Shown here piece by piece: positions 8,347-17,199 of a DNA stretch of 64,000 nucleotides. A program made the translations under genes and the position numbers. The notes below the pieces were generated by a model, which was not told the DNA's origin, ran no database searches, and was given only the letters and a program-made list of their open reading frames with translations. How positions within the stretch are numbered: position 1 is the first letter of the stretch; every line of letters begins with the position of its first letter. The stretch is from Singulisphaera sp. GP187. Lineage in GTDB: Bacteria; Planctomycetota; Planctomycetia; Isosphaerales; Isosphaeraceae. Where the stretch lies: positions 4,255,501 to 4,319,500 of the forward strand of contig NZ_FSRB01000001.1 in assembly GCF_900129635.1 (NCBI RefSeq). Reading direction: 5' to 3'.

Positions 8347-9883
8347 TACTACAGCGCCAAGTTGTACCGTCTTGATCCGCCAGCCATTGCGAAAGTATGC
8401 TCGCCTTCATGGTTTATGGAGGGACGAGTATGGATATCCCACAGATCCGCAAGCTCAAACCCGCGCTGAACAAGTTCCTCAAGCGGTTCGATGACTGCTT
8501 CCCGCGCAAGGACACGCGGTCCCATTTGCCGGTGTACGTCTCCGGGCAACTCTCGGACATCCCCGAAAAGAGTGTCGAGCCGATCGCCATCAATGCCGGC
8601 GTCCCCGTCAGGACCCTGCAGGAGTTCCTCAGCCAGCACTGCTGGGACCAGGACCGGGCGCGCGACCGGCTCCAGCACATCGTCCGCGACGAGCACGCCG
8701 GCCCCAACGCGATCGGCGTCTTCGACGAGACCAGCGACGTCAAGAAGGGGAACAAGACCCCCGGCGTGCAGCGGCAGTGGTGCGGCTCCGTCGGCAAGAA
8801 GGAGAACTGCATCGTCACGGTCCACCTCGCCTACGCCCGCGACGGTTTTCACTGCCTGCTCGACGGCGAACTGTATCTGCCGGAGTCCTGGTCCTCTGAC
8901 CGCGACCGCTGCCGGGAGACTGGCATCCCCGACGCTATGGTTTACCGGCCCAAGTGGACGATCGCCCTGGAACTCTACGACCGCGCCATCACCAACGGTC
9001 TGCACTTCGACTGGGTGACCTTCGACGAGGGCTACGGCAGTAAGCCCGAGTTCCTGCGGGGGTTGAGGGGCCGCAGCCAGAAGTACGTCGGCGAGGTGCC
9101 GCGGAGCTTCATGGGCTGGATCAAGGCACCGCGTGTCGTCACCAGGAAGTATCGCAAGCACGGGCGGGGCCGCGGCCGCAAGACGCCTCGCCTGGCGAGC
9201 GGCAGCGCGCCGGCCCGGCGGGTCGAGGCGATGCTCGATCAGGACGGGTTTCGCAACCAGCCCTGGGTCCGGTGGCGGGTCAAGGACGGGCACAAGGGGC
9301 CGATGGTCTGGGAAGTCAAGCACTTGCGGTTTTCCCCCGTGGGCGCGGACGGGTTGCCGGGCGAGCCGCTGCACCTGGTCGCCGCCCGCGACGTCTTGAA
9401 CCCGGCGGAGTTGAAGTTCTTCGTCGGCGACGCCCCCGAGGAGACGTCGGTGCAGGTGCTGTTGCTCGTCGCATTTTCGCGGTGGCGAGTCGAGCGCTGC
9501 TTCGAAGACCAGAAGTCCGAGATCGGGCTGGATCAGTACGAGGGCCGACGCTACCAGGGGCTCAAACGCCACCTGATCCTGAGTTGCCTGAGCTACCTGT
9601 TCCTGTCGCGGATGCGACAGGAGTTCGGGGGGGAAAAACCTGGGCCTGACGGAGTGCCAGGTACACACCGCAGTAGCGGCGTTGATCCCATTCTGGTGGT
9701 TGGGGCTGAGTGCTCCGCGGAAGCTACTGGAGCGAACCTCCGAAGAGATCGAGCGGGCGCAACGTCGAAACGCCGTGGCACAGCGGTGCCACACCAAGCG
9801 GACAAGGCGAAGGCTGCATGAGTTGGGCATCAAACTCACAGAGTTGCCCCGATGCAAATGGGATACGACTTAGCGCTGTAGTA
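8347..9883 (+). mobile_element. IS701-family insertion sequence with exact ends
   Basis: 1537 bp, bounded by terminal inverted repeats that agree at about 18 of 20-22 positions (left TACTACAGCGCCAAGT; right end, reversed, TACTACAGCGCTAAGT) and by a CTAA duplication at 8343-8346 and 9884-9887. CTAA fits the YTAR target preference known for IS701. It carries one transposase frame and sits inside an LRR gene. Confidence 0.92.
8430..9873 (+). pseudogene. IS701-family transposase with a one-base frameshift
   Basis: DDE-type transposase. Motifs seen: AIGVFDETSDVKKGNKTPGV (first acidic residue), a second aspartate in FDWVTFDEGYG, and the C-terminal RWRVERCFEDQKSEIGLDQY box with the catalytic glutamate. 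The start at 8430 has GGAGGG 6 bases upstream; 8397 is also possible. The frame runs to a stop at 9821, but after MRQEFGG (about 9627-9637, seven G then five A) the family-like C-terminus (LTECQVHTAVAALIPFWWLG, then WDTT and stop at 9871-9873 inside the terminal repeat) is in the +1 frame. Either one G was gained or the ribosome slips; single-frame relatives favour mutation. Confidence 0.85.
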
Positions 9884-9991
9884 CTAAAGAGCCTCAACCT
9901 CGACCGGTCGGGGATCAGCCCGGCGGGTATCGAGCGACTGAAGCAGGTCCTCCCTAAAGTTCGGATCTCGTCGTCCAGCATGCCCGAGTAA
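9884..9991 (+). pseudogene. Leucine-rich-repeat protein, 3' part
   Basis: Continuation of the gene starting at 6939 after the IS701 element: a final repeat (LKSLNLDRSGISPAGIERLK) and the tail VLPKVRISSSSMPE with stop at 9991. The first four bases are the right copy of the CTAA duplication. Confidence 0.85.
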
Positions 9992-10050
9992 TCGACTGAC
10001 GATCTGGTGATCACCGCTCATACATCAGCCGTCCCAGAGACAAGAGAAGA

Positions 10051-10088
10051 GGACATGCATTGCGATTTTGAGATTACAATGTATGTCC
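10051..10088 (+). repeat. GGAC palindromic (REP-like) repeat, copy G
   Basis: 38 bp from GGACATGCATTGCG to ATGTATGTCC, flanked symmetrically by AGAGAAGA on the left and TCTTCTCT on the right, which extends the hairpin. Confidence 0.88.
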
Positions 10089-10187
10089 TCTTCTCTCTCG
10101 CCATCTTCACCGTCGCGATTGGACTCGTCACGATGAAGAGTCAATCGGAATCTTGGATGGGTATCCTCGTCGCGGGAGCGACGCCAA

Positions 10188-10225
10188 GGACATACATTGT
10201 AACCTTGAGATTGCAATGCATGTCC
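10188..10225 (+). repeat. GGAC palindromic (REP-like) repeat, copy H
   Basis: 38 bp from GGACATACATTG to CAATGCATGTCC with centre TAACCTTGAGATTG, tail TCTTCTCT. Same orientation as copies A, B and F. Confidence 0.88.
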
Positions 10226-10252
10226 TCTTCTCTCTGTCCTCTTCCCTCGTGG

Positions 10253-10270
10253 AATCGCAATGCATGTCCT
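10253..10270 (+). repeat. Right-arm half copy of the palindromic repeat
   Basis: Only AATCGCAATGCATGTCCT remains, 28 bp after copy H. Confidence 0.7.
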
Positions 10271-10355
10271 AGCCTTTCTCCCCGACGCAACCGCGATCAC
10301 CAAGCCTCAGAACGACTCTTGAGGACTCAACCGCTCGGCGAGCAACAGAAAGCAA

Positions 10356-10392
10356 GGATATGCATTGCGATTCTGGCATCGCAATGGATATC
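10356..10392 (+). repeat. GGAC palindromic repeat, diverged copy I
   Basis: GGATATGCATTGCGA on the left and TCGCAATGGATATC on the right. The ends have changed from GGAC/GTCC to GGAT/ATC, but the arms still pair. Confidence 0.75.
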
Positions 10393-10557
10393 ATCGTTTG
10401 TTGCATTAAAACATTCTAAGTCTATCTTTGCGGCAATCAGCAACGGCCCTTTGATTTCACCCATGCCCGAACGACCGTCGGCGTGCACTCGGTTGTCAAA
10501 GCGGGCCATCGTCGGTACGACTCGAGGTGATCCAGCGAGATCCCCGGCTCGTCGTGA

Positions 10558-10890
10558 TTACGCCTCCGGTAGTGGCATGGACGACAAATTCATTAAATTT
10601 TCAACAATTTCAAGTTCATGAATGTATCGTGCATAGTGAGCCTTCAGGCGAGTGCCGCACCACGGGCAGTATTGGATGCAGACCCTGTAGACGAGTGCAA
10701 TAGGGATGTCGTGCTGGCCATCGAGTCGAGACTCATCGGCCGCATCTACGGATCGGGCCTCAAATACGAACAATAGACCGGAGTGGAACGCCGGGGCAGT
10801 GGTAACGGCGACGGCGAAACCCCGCCCTTGCCTTGATGCGTTAAGGCCGATGTCCATTTGAGGACAGCAATATTTTATGTCAGCTGTCAT
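10558..10890 (-). CDS. Small hypothetical protein with CPWCG zinc-ribbon-like motif
   Basis: A 110-residue soluble protein beginning MTADIKYCCPQMDIGLNASRQ and containing YCPWCGTRLKAHY at about residues 78-90. The two CxxC-like pairs (CC near the N-terminus, CPWC later) suggest a structural metal site. GGAGG lies 7 bases before the ATG. It overlaps the upstream gene on the same strand by 4 bases (ATGA), so the two are probably co-translated. Similar small YCPWCG proteins occur widely; their role is unknown to me. Confidence 0.7.
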   Translation of the reverse strand: MTADIKYCCPQMDIGLNASRQGRGFAVAVTTAPAFHSGLLFVFEARSVDAADESRLDGQHDIPIALVYRVCIQYCPWCGTRLKAHYARYIHELEIVENLMNLSSMPLPEA

Positions 10891-11165
10891 GGATTGCCTC
10901 CAGATGGTCCAGGGGGTTGAACCGGCTCGAGGTCTTCGAGAAAAAGCAGCCTAGCGGCCAGGCACTTCAATTGGGATATTTGAGAGACTTGGCAAAAATG
11001 GGCGCCCAGTCGCGAGTCCGGACGGATTGCCCAGGCTTCTTGCCTTGCCTTTTCTAACTGCCTGGCCTCCGATTCTTCCTGTTGGCTACTTGAGGTGCCG
11101 CCTGGGCGGCTGTTCTCAATTCCCCAGTAAACACGCACCGTCGCCCCGAACGGCCTGGCGTTCAT
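10887..11165 (-). CDS. Hypothetical protein, middle gene of a three-gene minus-strand unit
   Basis: A 92-residue frame from the ATG at 11165 (MNARPFGATVRVYWGIENSR...), with AAGGAG directly before it; a GTG at 11225 would add 20 residues and overlap the upstream frame. The protein is charged and Gln/Ser-rich in the middle, with no membrane segment and no motif I recognise. Its stop overlaps the start of the CPWCG protein by 4 bases, and the upstream broken frame ends 36 bases before its start, so all three look like one transcript. Confidence 0.5.
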   Translation of the reverse strand: MNARPFGATVRVYWGIENSRPGGTSSSQQEESEARQLEKARQEAWAIRPDSRLGAHFCQVSQISQLKCLAARLLFLEDLEPVQPPGPSGGNP

Positions 11166-11200
11166 CTCCTTGCTTTCCTTTTGGCCCTGCTCGCGGCAGA

Positions 11201-11611
11201 TCAGCGGCCAAACATTCTCTTGCACCTCTGTTTCTCCAGTGAAGATAGTTCCTTGGTGATGAGAGACAAGTCTTCGGACCTGAATAAATCTTCGATCGCA
11301 TTGAAATGCGATCGAACAAAATTCAAATTTTCAAAATCAATGAGATCCTTGTCGATCTCCCCTGTCGGTTTCTGGCGGATAATGCCCGTCGAGAACTACT
11401 CCCCGATGGACTTCTTGTCTCTCCTCTCGCTAAAGTCCAGAAATAGCCGGTCGCGATCCAGCCAGAAACGCAGGTCGAGAACCTCCCCCGACAACGTGAC
11501 GTCACCGCCCCCACCGAACGAGGGGCCATAATTGGAGTCGGTGATCCGATAGCCCTTGTCGGCATAGAGGAAGGATGCCTCGCCAGCGAGAACCAGCAAA
11601 ATTTTTCGCAT
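11201..11611 (-). pseudogene. Hypothetical protein interrupted by an in-frame TAG
   Basis: The frame starts at 11611 (MRKILLVLAGEASFLYADKG...) and has plausible coding composition (GEVLDLRFWLDRDRLFLDF). A TAG at 11396-11398 stops it after KKSIGE, but the same frame stays open for 64 more codons (FSTGIIRQKPTGEIDKDLID ... LITKELSSLEKQRCKRMFGR) and stops at 11201-11203, just before the next gene. The continuation is as gene-like as the first half, so a single codon changed to amber is the best reading. Function unknown. Confidence 0.55.
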
Positions 11612-11652
11612 ACGATCACTTATCTAAAAGACAATATTGATTGAGGCAACAA

Positions 11653-11815
11653 GGACAGGCATTGCACTCTGGATCCTGGCATCAGAATCTGGCAGATTTC
11701 TCAGACTCACCCAGGAGCCCCGAACCATGACGATCGCGCGTGCTCATCTCGTTGACCCCGTCGTCACACGTTGGTATCGCTGCGTCACATGATGCGTCCG
11801 ACGCGTCTTTATCGA
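11653..11815 (+). pseudogene. Repeat arm, leader and N-terminal remnant of a RAYT-type transposase
   Basis: A diverged repeat arm (GGACAGGCATTGC) and a leader with CCCAGGAG precede an ATG at 11727 that reads MTIARAHLVDP, then TRWYRCVT, a TGA at 11790-11792, and CVRRVF in the same frame. This matches the start of Y1-type REP-associated transposases as I know them (pattern YHCVSRCVRRAFL), with Arg changed to a stop and everything after about residue 29 lost. The leader aligns base for base with 5250-5341. Confidence 0.75.
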
Positions 11816-12375
11816 AAGGCGAGTTTCCCCCGCCCGCTCTTTAATGGGACTGGAATCAAAACGAGTGGAATTGCGGGCGAGACGCCCCGCGGTCCCAGGG
11901 AAATCGTCCTTCAACCAGACGACGGCCCGAGGCAAATCTTGGGGGGGGGCGGACTCGAACGCAAGGACCGTTGCCCTCAACGGGGGCGGAAAAACTCCCA
12001 GCATCGTGCTGAGGTCATTCGACCCGCCCCTAAAAACGCACGTAACCTCGCCTGGCCGCGCCCGCTCGCAACTGTTGCAAAACCCTGAAAATGGGGCAAC
12101 ACGGACGACTTACGGCGATTGTACGGCGGGAGGCGATTGTGGTACGCTCTGGGGACAAGGTCTCGAGCAGGGTTCGAGACAACCCCAATGGGGAACCACG
12201 CACGGTCTCGAAGTCTTGATCCGAGGCGTGTCCTCCGGATGACGAGGTCTCCATACGCACAAGACCGCGTGGGCCCACCCCACGACGACAACTGAGGCAG
12301 TGCTTGGGCGACCGGCGTTGGGAACGAGCGCAACCAATTTGATCTGGAACTGAGTCAGAGGAAACGGGAATCGCC
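11816..12375. other. Non-coding stretch
   Basis: It contains one copy of the short GC-rich repeat (about 11873-11900, minus orientation) and otherwise no gene, tRNA or clear regulatory site that I can support. Confidence 0.4.
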
Positions 12376-13149
12376 ATGCGGGATGAAAATCCCGGGTCTG
12401 AGCCACCTCGCCGCTCCGGCCCCGACCGGGCCGTGGCCGAGCGCGAAGGCCCGTCAAACGGATCGCGAGCGCATCCCGAAGCGTCGGGCTGGGTGATCGA
12501 GACGGTGATCAGCCCGTTTCATTGCCTCTACCAAGACGCCCTGCACTTCCACACCCAGAGCCATCTTCGGCTCGTCCGGTCGGAGAGCGAAGCGAGCCGG
12601 CTGGCGCGTGGCGCCTTGCTCCTCTACATCGCCAGCGCGGAGGCTCTGGTCCACCAGGCCGCGGTCGAGCTCGGACGACCCGAGCTGACCGCCCTGATCG
12701 CCAACCCGGGACGGCCGACCTCCTTGGCCGACGCCTGGCGCCTGCTGCCGGCGATCGTGGCCGACGGGCCGGCCGGCGCGTTTGACCCCGAGCTCCCCCC
12801 TTGGCCCCAGTTCGCCGAGATGCTCGCGTTGCGATCGTCGTGGCTCTACCCCGGTCCCGCGGCCCAGCGGAAAGCCTACTACCGCTCGCCCCGCAGTGAC
12901 GCCGCCTACGAGCCGCTCGAGCCGCACCAGACACCGTCAGGCCTGTCCATCTCCCCGGACAGCCTGCTCTATCCCAAAACCGGCCTGCCACGCGATCCGT
13001 ACGCGCTCCGACCGCGGCACCTCGACACCGCTCGGAGCGTCCTCGACGCCGCCATCGAGAGCCTCGACCGCCGCCTCGCCGGTGCGCTGACCCGCAACCA
13101 GCGCCACCGCAAAGAGCCGGTCCGCGTGGTCTACCCCCAGCAGAAATAG
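12376..13149 (+). CDS. Hypothetical protein
   Basis: A 257-residue soluble protein. The first 40 residues are polar and Pro/Gly-rich; residues 45-125 look helical (HFHTQSHLRLVRSESEASRLARGALLLYIASAEALVHQAA), followed by a Pro-rich region and a basic C-terminus. It may start later, since no convincing ribosome-binding site precedes 12376. No motif identifies a function. The codon bias (strong GC at third positions) is that of a normal host gene. Confidence 0.65.
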   Translation: MRDENPGSEPPRRSGPDRAVAEREGPSNGSRAHPEASGWVIETVISPFHCLYQDALHFHTQSHLRLVRSESEASRLARGALLLYIASAEALVHQAAVELGRPELTALIANPGRPTSLADAWRLLPAIVADGPAGAFDPELPPWPQFAEMLALRSSWLYPGPAAQRKAYYRSPRSDAAYEPLEPHQTPSGLSISPDSLLYPKTGLPRDPYALRPRHLDTARSVLDAAIESLDRRLAGALTRNQRHRKEPVRVVYPQQK

Positions 13150-13355
13150 GCCGAGCAACCCGGCGAGAACGGCAGAACATCGCCGGTCAGGCTCAGGCCG
13201 CTTGACCCGTCCCTTTCGCTCCGCCGAAAGTCGGGTCCGACACCACGCGGGTGGCCGTGCTCTCGTTTTCGAGCTCCTCAAACAGCAACGCCAACGACAT
13301 CCGGCACCTTTTGTACATTTTTGGATAATTTCGAACACGGACGGAGCCTTCTTCG

Positions 13356-14504
13356 ATGCGAATCTTGATGGCCACGTCGTTCCCGGTCCCCGGTGAATAC
13401 GACGGCACGGCGATGCTTCCGATCAAAATCCTCCGGGCCTTGAAGACCCGAGGCGTGGACGTCGTCCTGGCCCACCTGAAAGCACGCCCGCCGTTCGGAA
13501 AGATGACTCGCGGGGAATTCGAGGGGACGCCCTCCTACACGCTGCCCCCGCGCACCTGGGTCAGCGGACTGCGGCGGATCGCGCGCGAGCATCCGTTCGA
13601 CCTGGTCCACGCCCAACACTACGGCGGAGCCACCCGCGCCTACTTCGCCTGCCGGCGGTACGGCTGGCCCCTGGTCTATGAGATCCACTCGCTGCTCGGT
13701 GACGAGTTCGAACGTCAGCGTCTGGGGCGGGGACTCGCGTTCCGGTTCTACGTGGCCATCGAACGGCGGGTCTGTGAGCACGCGGCGGCGGTCATCGCTT
13801 TGGGCGAGCCGGTCAAGAAAGTGGTCATTGAGGAAAAAGGGGTCCCCGCCGATCGGGTGTCCGTGATCTATCCAGGAATCGACCTCGGTGAATACGAGCG
13901 GCCGAGCGCGCCCGCCGTCATCCCGGGCGTGGGTCCCGAGCACAAGGTGGTCATGTATGTCGGCAGCATCGTTCACCCCAATCAAGGGGTGCCGGTCCTG
14001 ATCGACTCGCTCCCGCACGTCTTCGATGCGCTTCCCGAAGCCCGCTGCGTCCTGGTCGGGGGCCCGGCCTCCGCCGGCGACGAATACAAGGCCCAGCTCG
14101 GCCACCACGGCGACAAGCTGATCGTCCTGACCGGCCAGACCCCCGAGCAAGTCGTTGCCCTGACCCGCCGGGCCGACGTCTTGGTCCACCCCCGCCTCGC
14201 CTGCCGCGAGAACTTTTCGGTGCAGAGCAAGATCGCCGTCTACCTTGCTTCGGGCCGCCCGATCGTGGCGACCGACTTCGGCGACTACACAACCATCCTC
14301 GGCGCCACCGGCGCCGGCCACCTGACCGCCGTCGCCCCCGAACCGTTGGCCGACGGAATCCTCAAGGTGCTCACCGACCCGGCCCTGGCGTCCCGCCTGA
14401 GCGCGGCCACGCGGCCCGTCGCCGAGGAATACTTCGGCATGGATCGAAACATCGATCGTTACATTGATGTCTACAAGGACGCGTTGGCCAAAGGCCCGCG
14501 CTGA
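13356..14504 (+). CDS. Glycosyltransferase family 4 (GT-B fold)
   Basis: A 382-residue retaining glycosyltransferase. The N-terminal GT-B lobe begins MRILMATSFPVPGEYDGTA with the Gly-rich acceptor-site loop and continues with HPFDLVHAQHYGGA. The C-terminal lobe has VVMYVGSIVHPNQG and the donor-site region ADVLVHPRLACRENFSVQSK, in which the E-x7-E type motif is weak. It transfers a sugar from a nucleotide donor, probably in envelope polysaccharide or glycolipid synthesis. A DoxX-like gene follows 33 bp downstream. Confidence 0.88.
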   Translation: MRILMATSFPVPGEYDGTAMLPIKILRALKTRGVDVVLAHLKARPPFGKMTRGEFEGTPSYTLPPRTWVSGLRRIAREHPFDLVHAQHYGGATRAYFACRRYGWPLVYEIHSLLGDEFERQRLGRGLAFRFYVAIERRVCEHAAAVIALGEPVKKVVIEEKGVPADRVSVIYPGIDLGEYERPSAPAVIPGVGPEHKVVMYVGSIVHPNQGVPVLIDSLPHVFDALPEARCVLVGGPASAGDEYKAQLGHHGDKLIVLTGQTPEQVVALTRRADVLVHPRLACRENFSVQSKIAVYLASGRPIVATDFGDYTTILGATGAGHLTAVAPEPLADGILKVLTDPALASRLSAATRPVAEEYFGMDRNIDRYIDVYKDALAKGPR

Positions 14505-14537
14505 GCGGCCCAACCCAAGGGATCTCAAGGTGATACG

Positions 14538-14903
14538 ATGAAGGCCTGGACGCTCGCCGGCAAAGTCCTCTTCGCCGCCCTTTTTGTCGCCGGGGGCGTC
14601 GGCCATTTCGTCGCGACCAACGTCTACGTCAAGATGATGCCTCCCTACCTCCCGCTCCACCGCCCGCTCGTTCTTTTGAGCGGCGTTGCCGAGATCGCTC
14701 TGGGGGTCATGCTCCTGATCCCGAAGTCAACGAAGTTCGCCGCCTGGGGGCTCATCGCCTTGCTGATCGCCGTTTTCCCGGCGAACATTTACATCTACCA
14801 GCATCAGGAGTCGTTCCCCCTGCCGCCGCTCGTTCACCTGCTCCGCTTGCCGTTGCAAGGGTTGCTCATCCTCTGGGCCTATGCTTATACCAGGCCGCGT
14901 TAA
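14538..14903 (+). CDS. DoxX-like membrane protein
   Basis: 121 residues with four hydrophobic helices (about 8-27, 45-62, 68-87 and 95-116) and the DoxX-like features GGVGHFVATNVYVKMMPPYL and IALGVMLLIP. Proteins of this family are small inner-membrane proteins of mostly undefined role, sometimes linked to quinone or thiol oxidation. The gene lies 33 bp after the glycosyltransferase and is probably co-transcribed. Confidence 0.85.
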   Translation: MKAWTLAGKVLFAALFVAGGVGHFVATNVYVKMMPPYLPLHRPLVLLSGVAEIALGVMLLIPKSTKFAAWGLIALLIAVFPANIYIYQHQESFPLPPLVHLLRLPLQGLLILWAYAYTRPR

Positions 14904-14995
14904 GCCCTCGTCCGCGCAACCATTTTGTTCCTTGCCTATAATAGAGAAGCAGACTTATCCTTTTCTCTCGAAGAGCCCATGCACGCGGGTTTTCC

Positions 14996-15943
14996 ATGAA
15001 CTTCAGCGTACTCCTCCTGGTCGCATTGCCCACACTCGCTTTGCCACCGCTCGCGCCTGGCGATCACCTGCGAGCGCTCACGATCGGCGAACAGACGCGG
15101 TCTTACCTGGTCCACATTCCCCCCGCGCATGACCCGAAAAAGCTTGCCCCGGTGGTCCTCGCCTTCCACTCGGCGGTGATGAACGGGCCGCTCATGGCCC
15201 GGTACTCGGGCCTGAGCGAGAAAGCGGACCAAGCCGGTTTCGTGGCCGTCTATCCGAACGGGACCGGACGCTCCAACCTGCTCTTGTTCTGGGATGCGGG
15301 AGGCGTGCGGGCCCAACCTTCGGATGACGTCGGCTTCGTGGCGACGCTGCTCGACGACCTCGCCACGGTGGTCAACGTGGACCCCAATCGGGTCTATGCC
15401 ACCGGCATGTCGAACGGGGCGATGATGTGTTATCGGCTGGCATCGGAACTCTCCAACCGAATCGCCGCCATCGCCCCGGTGGCGGGCACGATGGCGACCG
15501 AGACCTGCCGGCCACTCCGCCCCGTCCCCGTGATGCACTTCCACGGGACGCGCGACCCGCTCGTGCTCTTCGGCGGGCCCGACGACCGCACGCCCAAGGA
15601 TCTCTTCTTCAAGTCGGTCGACGCCTCGATCCAGGCCTGGGCCCTTGCCAACGGCTGCCCGACCCTCCCGCTGATCGCCAAATTGCCCGACCTGGCCGAC
15701 GACGGCACCTCCGTTTCCATGACGACCTACGGACCGGGCAAAGAGGGATCGGAGGTCATCCTCTACGTCATCGAGGGGGGCGGCCACACCTGGCCCGGGC
15801 GTTCGCCCACCCTGCTCTTGCCCGGGCTCGGCAAGAGCACGAAAGACATCTCGGCCTCCGACCTGATCTGGGATTTCTTCCAGAGACATCCGAAGCGCAC
15901 GCTCGACGAGTCCCTGCGTCTCGATCCCCCCAGCCAAAAGTAA
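14996..15943 (+). CDS. Secreted poly(3-hydroxybutyrate) depolymerase/feruloyl-esterase-like hydrolase (LpqC family)
   Basis: A 315-residue alpha/beta hydrolase with a signal peptide (MNFSVLLLVALPTLALPP). The nucleophile elbow is GMSNGAM at about residue 141-147, the family core AVYPNGTG and MHFHGTRDPLV (acid region) are present, and the histidine is in GGGHTWPG near the C-terminus, so the Ser-Asp-His triad is complete. It likely cleaves a polyester or an aryl ester outside the cytoplasm. Confidence 0.88.
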   Translation: MNFSVLLLVALPTLALPPLAPGDHLRALTIGEQTRSYLVHIPPAHDPKKLAPVVLAFHSAVMNGPLMARYSGLSEKADQAGFVAVYPNGTGRSNLLLFWDAGGVRAQPSDDVGFVATLLDDLATVVNVDPNRVYATGMSNGAMMCYRLASELSNRIAAIAPVAGTMATETCRPLRPVPVMHFHGTRDPLVLFGGPDDRTPKDLFFKSVDASIQAWALANGCPTLPLIAKLPDLADDGTSVSMTTYGPGKEGSEVILYVIEGGGHTWPGRSPTLLLPGLGKSTKDISASDLIWDFFQRHPKRTLDESLRLDPPSQK

Positions 15944-15974
15944 TCGCCGGGGCAACTTCACATAAAATGATTCC

Positions 15975-16820
15975 TTAGCGAGTCGAGGTGGATCTCGCGA
16001 CTTGCCACGTCCGGTTGAAGAATTCCACGATCGGACGCGGGTCGGTCAGGCCGTGCGGGTGGTGTCCCAGGCCCGGCTTGATGATCCGTTCCACCGGACC
16101 GCCGAGGGCCAGGTAGCGGTCGTAGAGCCGCTCCCCGTTTTCGCGGTGGGGAACGACCGGATCACTGTCGGCGTAGACCAGCAAGATCGGGACCTTGGCC
16201 TTAGCGAGCGGGGCCAGACGGTCGACCGGGTTGAGGGTTGAGGCGATCGCCTCGCGGTCGTCCTTGAAGTCATAGGCCCTGAGCAAATTCGCCCACTCGG
16301 GAGCCGAGCCGTCGCCTTGGCCGAGGCCTTTCGGCTTACCTCCGGGCCAGCTCTTGAAGTCGCAGACGCCGTTATCGAGGTAGACGAGCAGCGTCTGCTC
16401 GGGGTGGGCCACCGCCCAGGCCATGCAGTAGAGAGCGCCTCGGCTCAGGCCGATCAAGGCGGGTTTCGGGTGCAATTGATGGTCGTTCACCAGCACGTCG
16501 TAGAACTTTTCCCAATGGGCGACGGCCTTGGGGGCACCGAACAGGTTGGGGACCGCCATGGAGACCAGGTGCCAGCCCTGGTTCAGCAGTTCGATATCGG
16601 CATTGGGGAAGGCCCCGAAGAACTCACCGCGCCAGGCCCAAGGGCGGCCGGGCTTCGGCGCTTTCGGTTCCACCACGATGACCTTGGCCCCATCGACCTG
16701 GAAGTCGTGACGGACAAAGCCCTCCCATTGGTTCGCCTTACCAGGGAACGGCTTGGGTTCGGCCCCTTGGGCCGTCGCGGCCAATACGACGAGCAGTCCG
16801 ACGCCAGGTAAGATTTTCAT
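15975..16820 (-). CDS. Secreted alpha/beta hydrolase (peptidase/esterase-like)
   Basis: 281 residues from the ATG at 16820, which gives a clear signal peptide (MKILPGVGLLVVLAATAQGA) and has AGG at a good distance; the open frame extends further upstream without a signal. The nucleophile elbow is GLSRGAL, the acid is in VYADSDPVVPH and the histidine in GLGHHPHGL. It converges with the esterase at 14996, ending 32 bp from it, so the two are not co-transcribed although both are exported hydrolases. Confidence 0.85.
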   Translation of the reverse strand: MKILPGVGLLVVLAATAQGAEPKPFPGKANQWEGFVRHDFQVDGAKVIVVEPKAPKPGRPWAWRGEFFGAFPNADIELLNQGWHLVSMAVPNLFGAPKAVAHWEKFYDVLVNDHQLHPKPALIGLSRGALYCMAWAVAHPEQTLLVYLDNGVCDFKSWPGGKPKGLGQGDGSAPEWANLLRAYDFKDDREAIASTLNPVDRLAPLAKAKVPILLVYADSDPVVPHRENGERLYDRYLALGGPVERIIKPGLGHHPHGLTDPRPIVEFFNRTWQVARSTSTR

Positions 16821-17199
16821 GGTCATGGTCCTTGGACACAACAAGGTGGAAGCCAGAAGGGGCCGCACTCGTCCCCTCGCGACGAAGGCCTGAATCCTAA
16901 CCGGTCCGGCCGCTCTCGGCCTCTGGGCAAAGAGACAAGGGGCCGACGGACCCAGAATCGGGCTCAAGACAATCCGCGTGCTTCAAGCCGGAAGACTCGG
17001 GGGCGAAGCGAGCCGAGGCACACCCAGCGAACGGCCCTCCGCCGACGCCCTCCCCAAAGGCCCGTCTGATTCTGGGCCGAGGGCTGTACGGCCCCGCGCA
17101 AGTGAAGTCCTTACAGGTCGCCGGGGAGTGAAATGAAGCGAAGCCAATCCGGCAGGGAGAAACCTCTTGGGGCGCGGCCGGGACAGCCGTACAACATCG
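16821..17199. other. Non-coding stretch between minus-strand genes
   Basis: 379 bp upstream of the hydrolase. I see no gene or RNA here; the frames that cross it lack coding character. It must hold the hydrolase promoter, which I cannot place confidently. Confidence 0.4.

Larger units (their letters stand above)
9992..10557. other. Non-coding stretch filled by repeats
   Basis: This 566-bp gap holds four full or partial palindromic repeats and no gene I can support. The open frame that crosses it is largely made of repeat translations. Confidence 0.6.

Noticed and set aside
4945..10392. CRISPR array
   Set aside because: Repeats are palindromic, irregularly spaced from 28 bp to kilobases, and separated by genes; no cas genes are present.
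10007..10621. 204-codon plus-strand frame
   Set aside because: Mostly repeat sequence at 10051-10392; no ribosome-binding site or conserved features.
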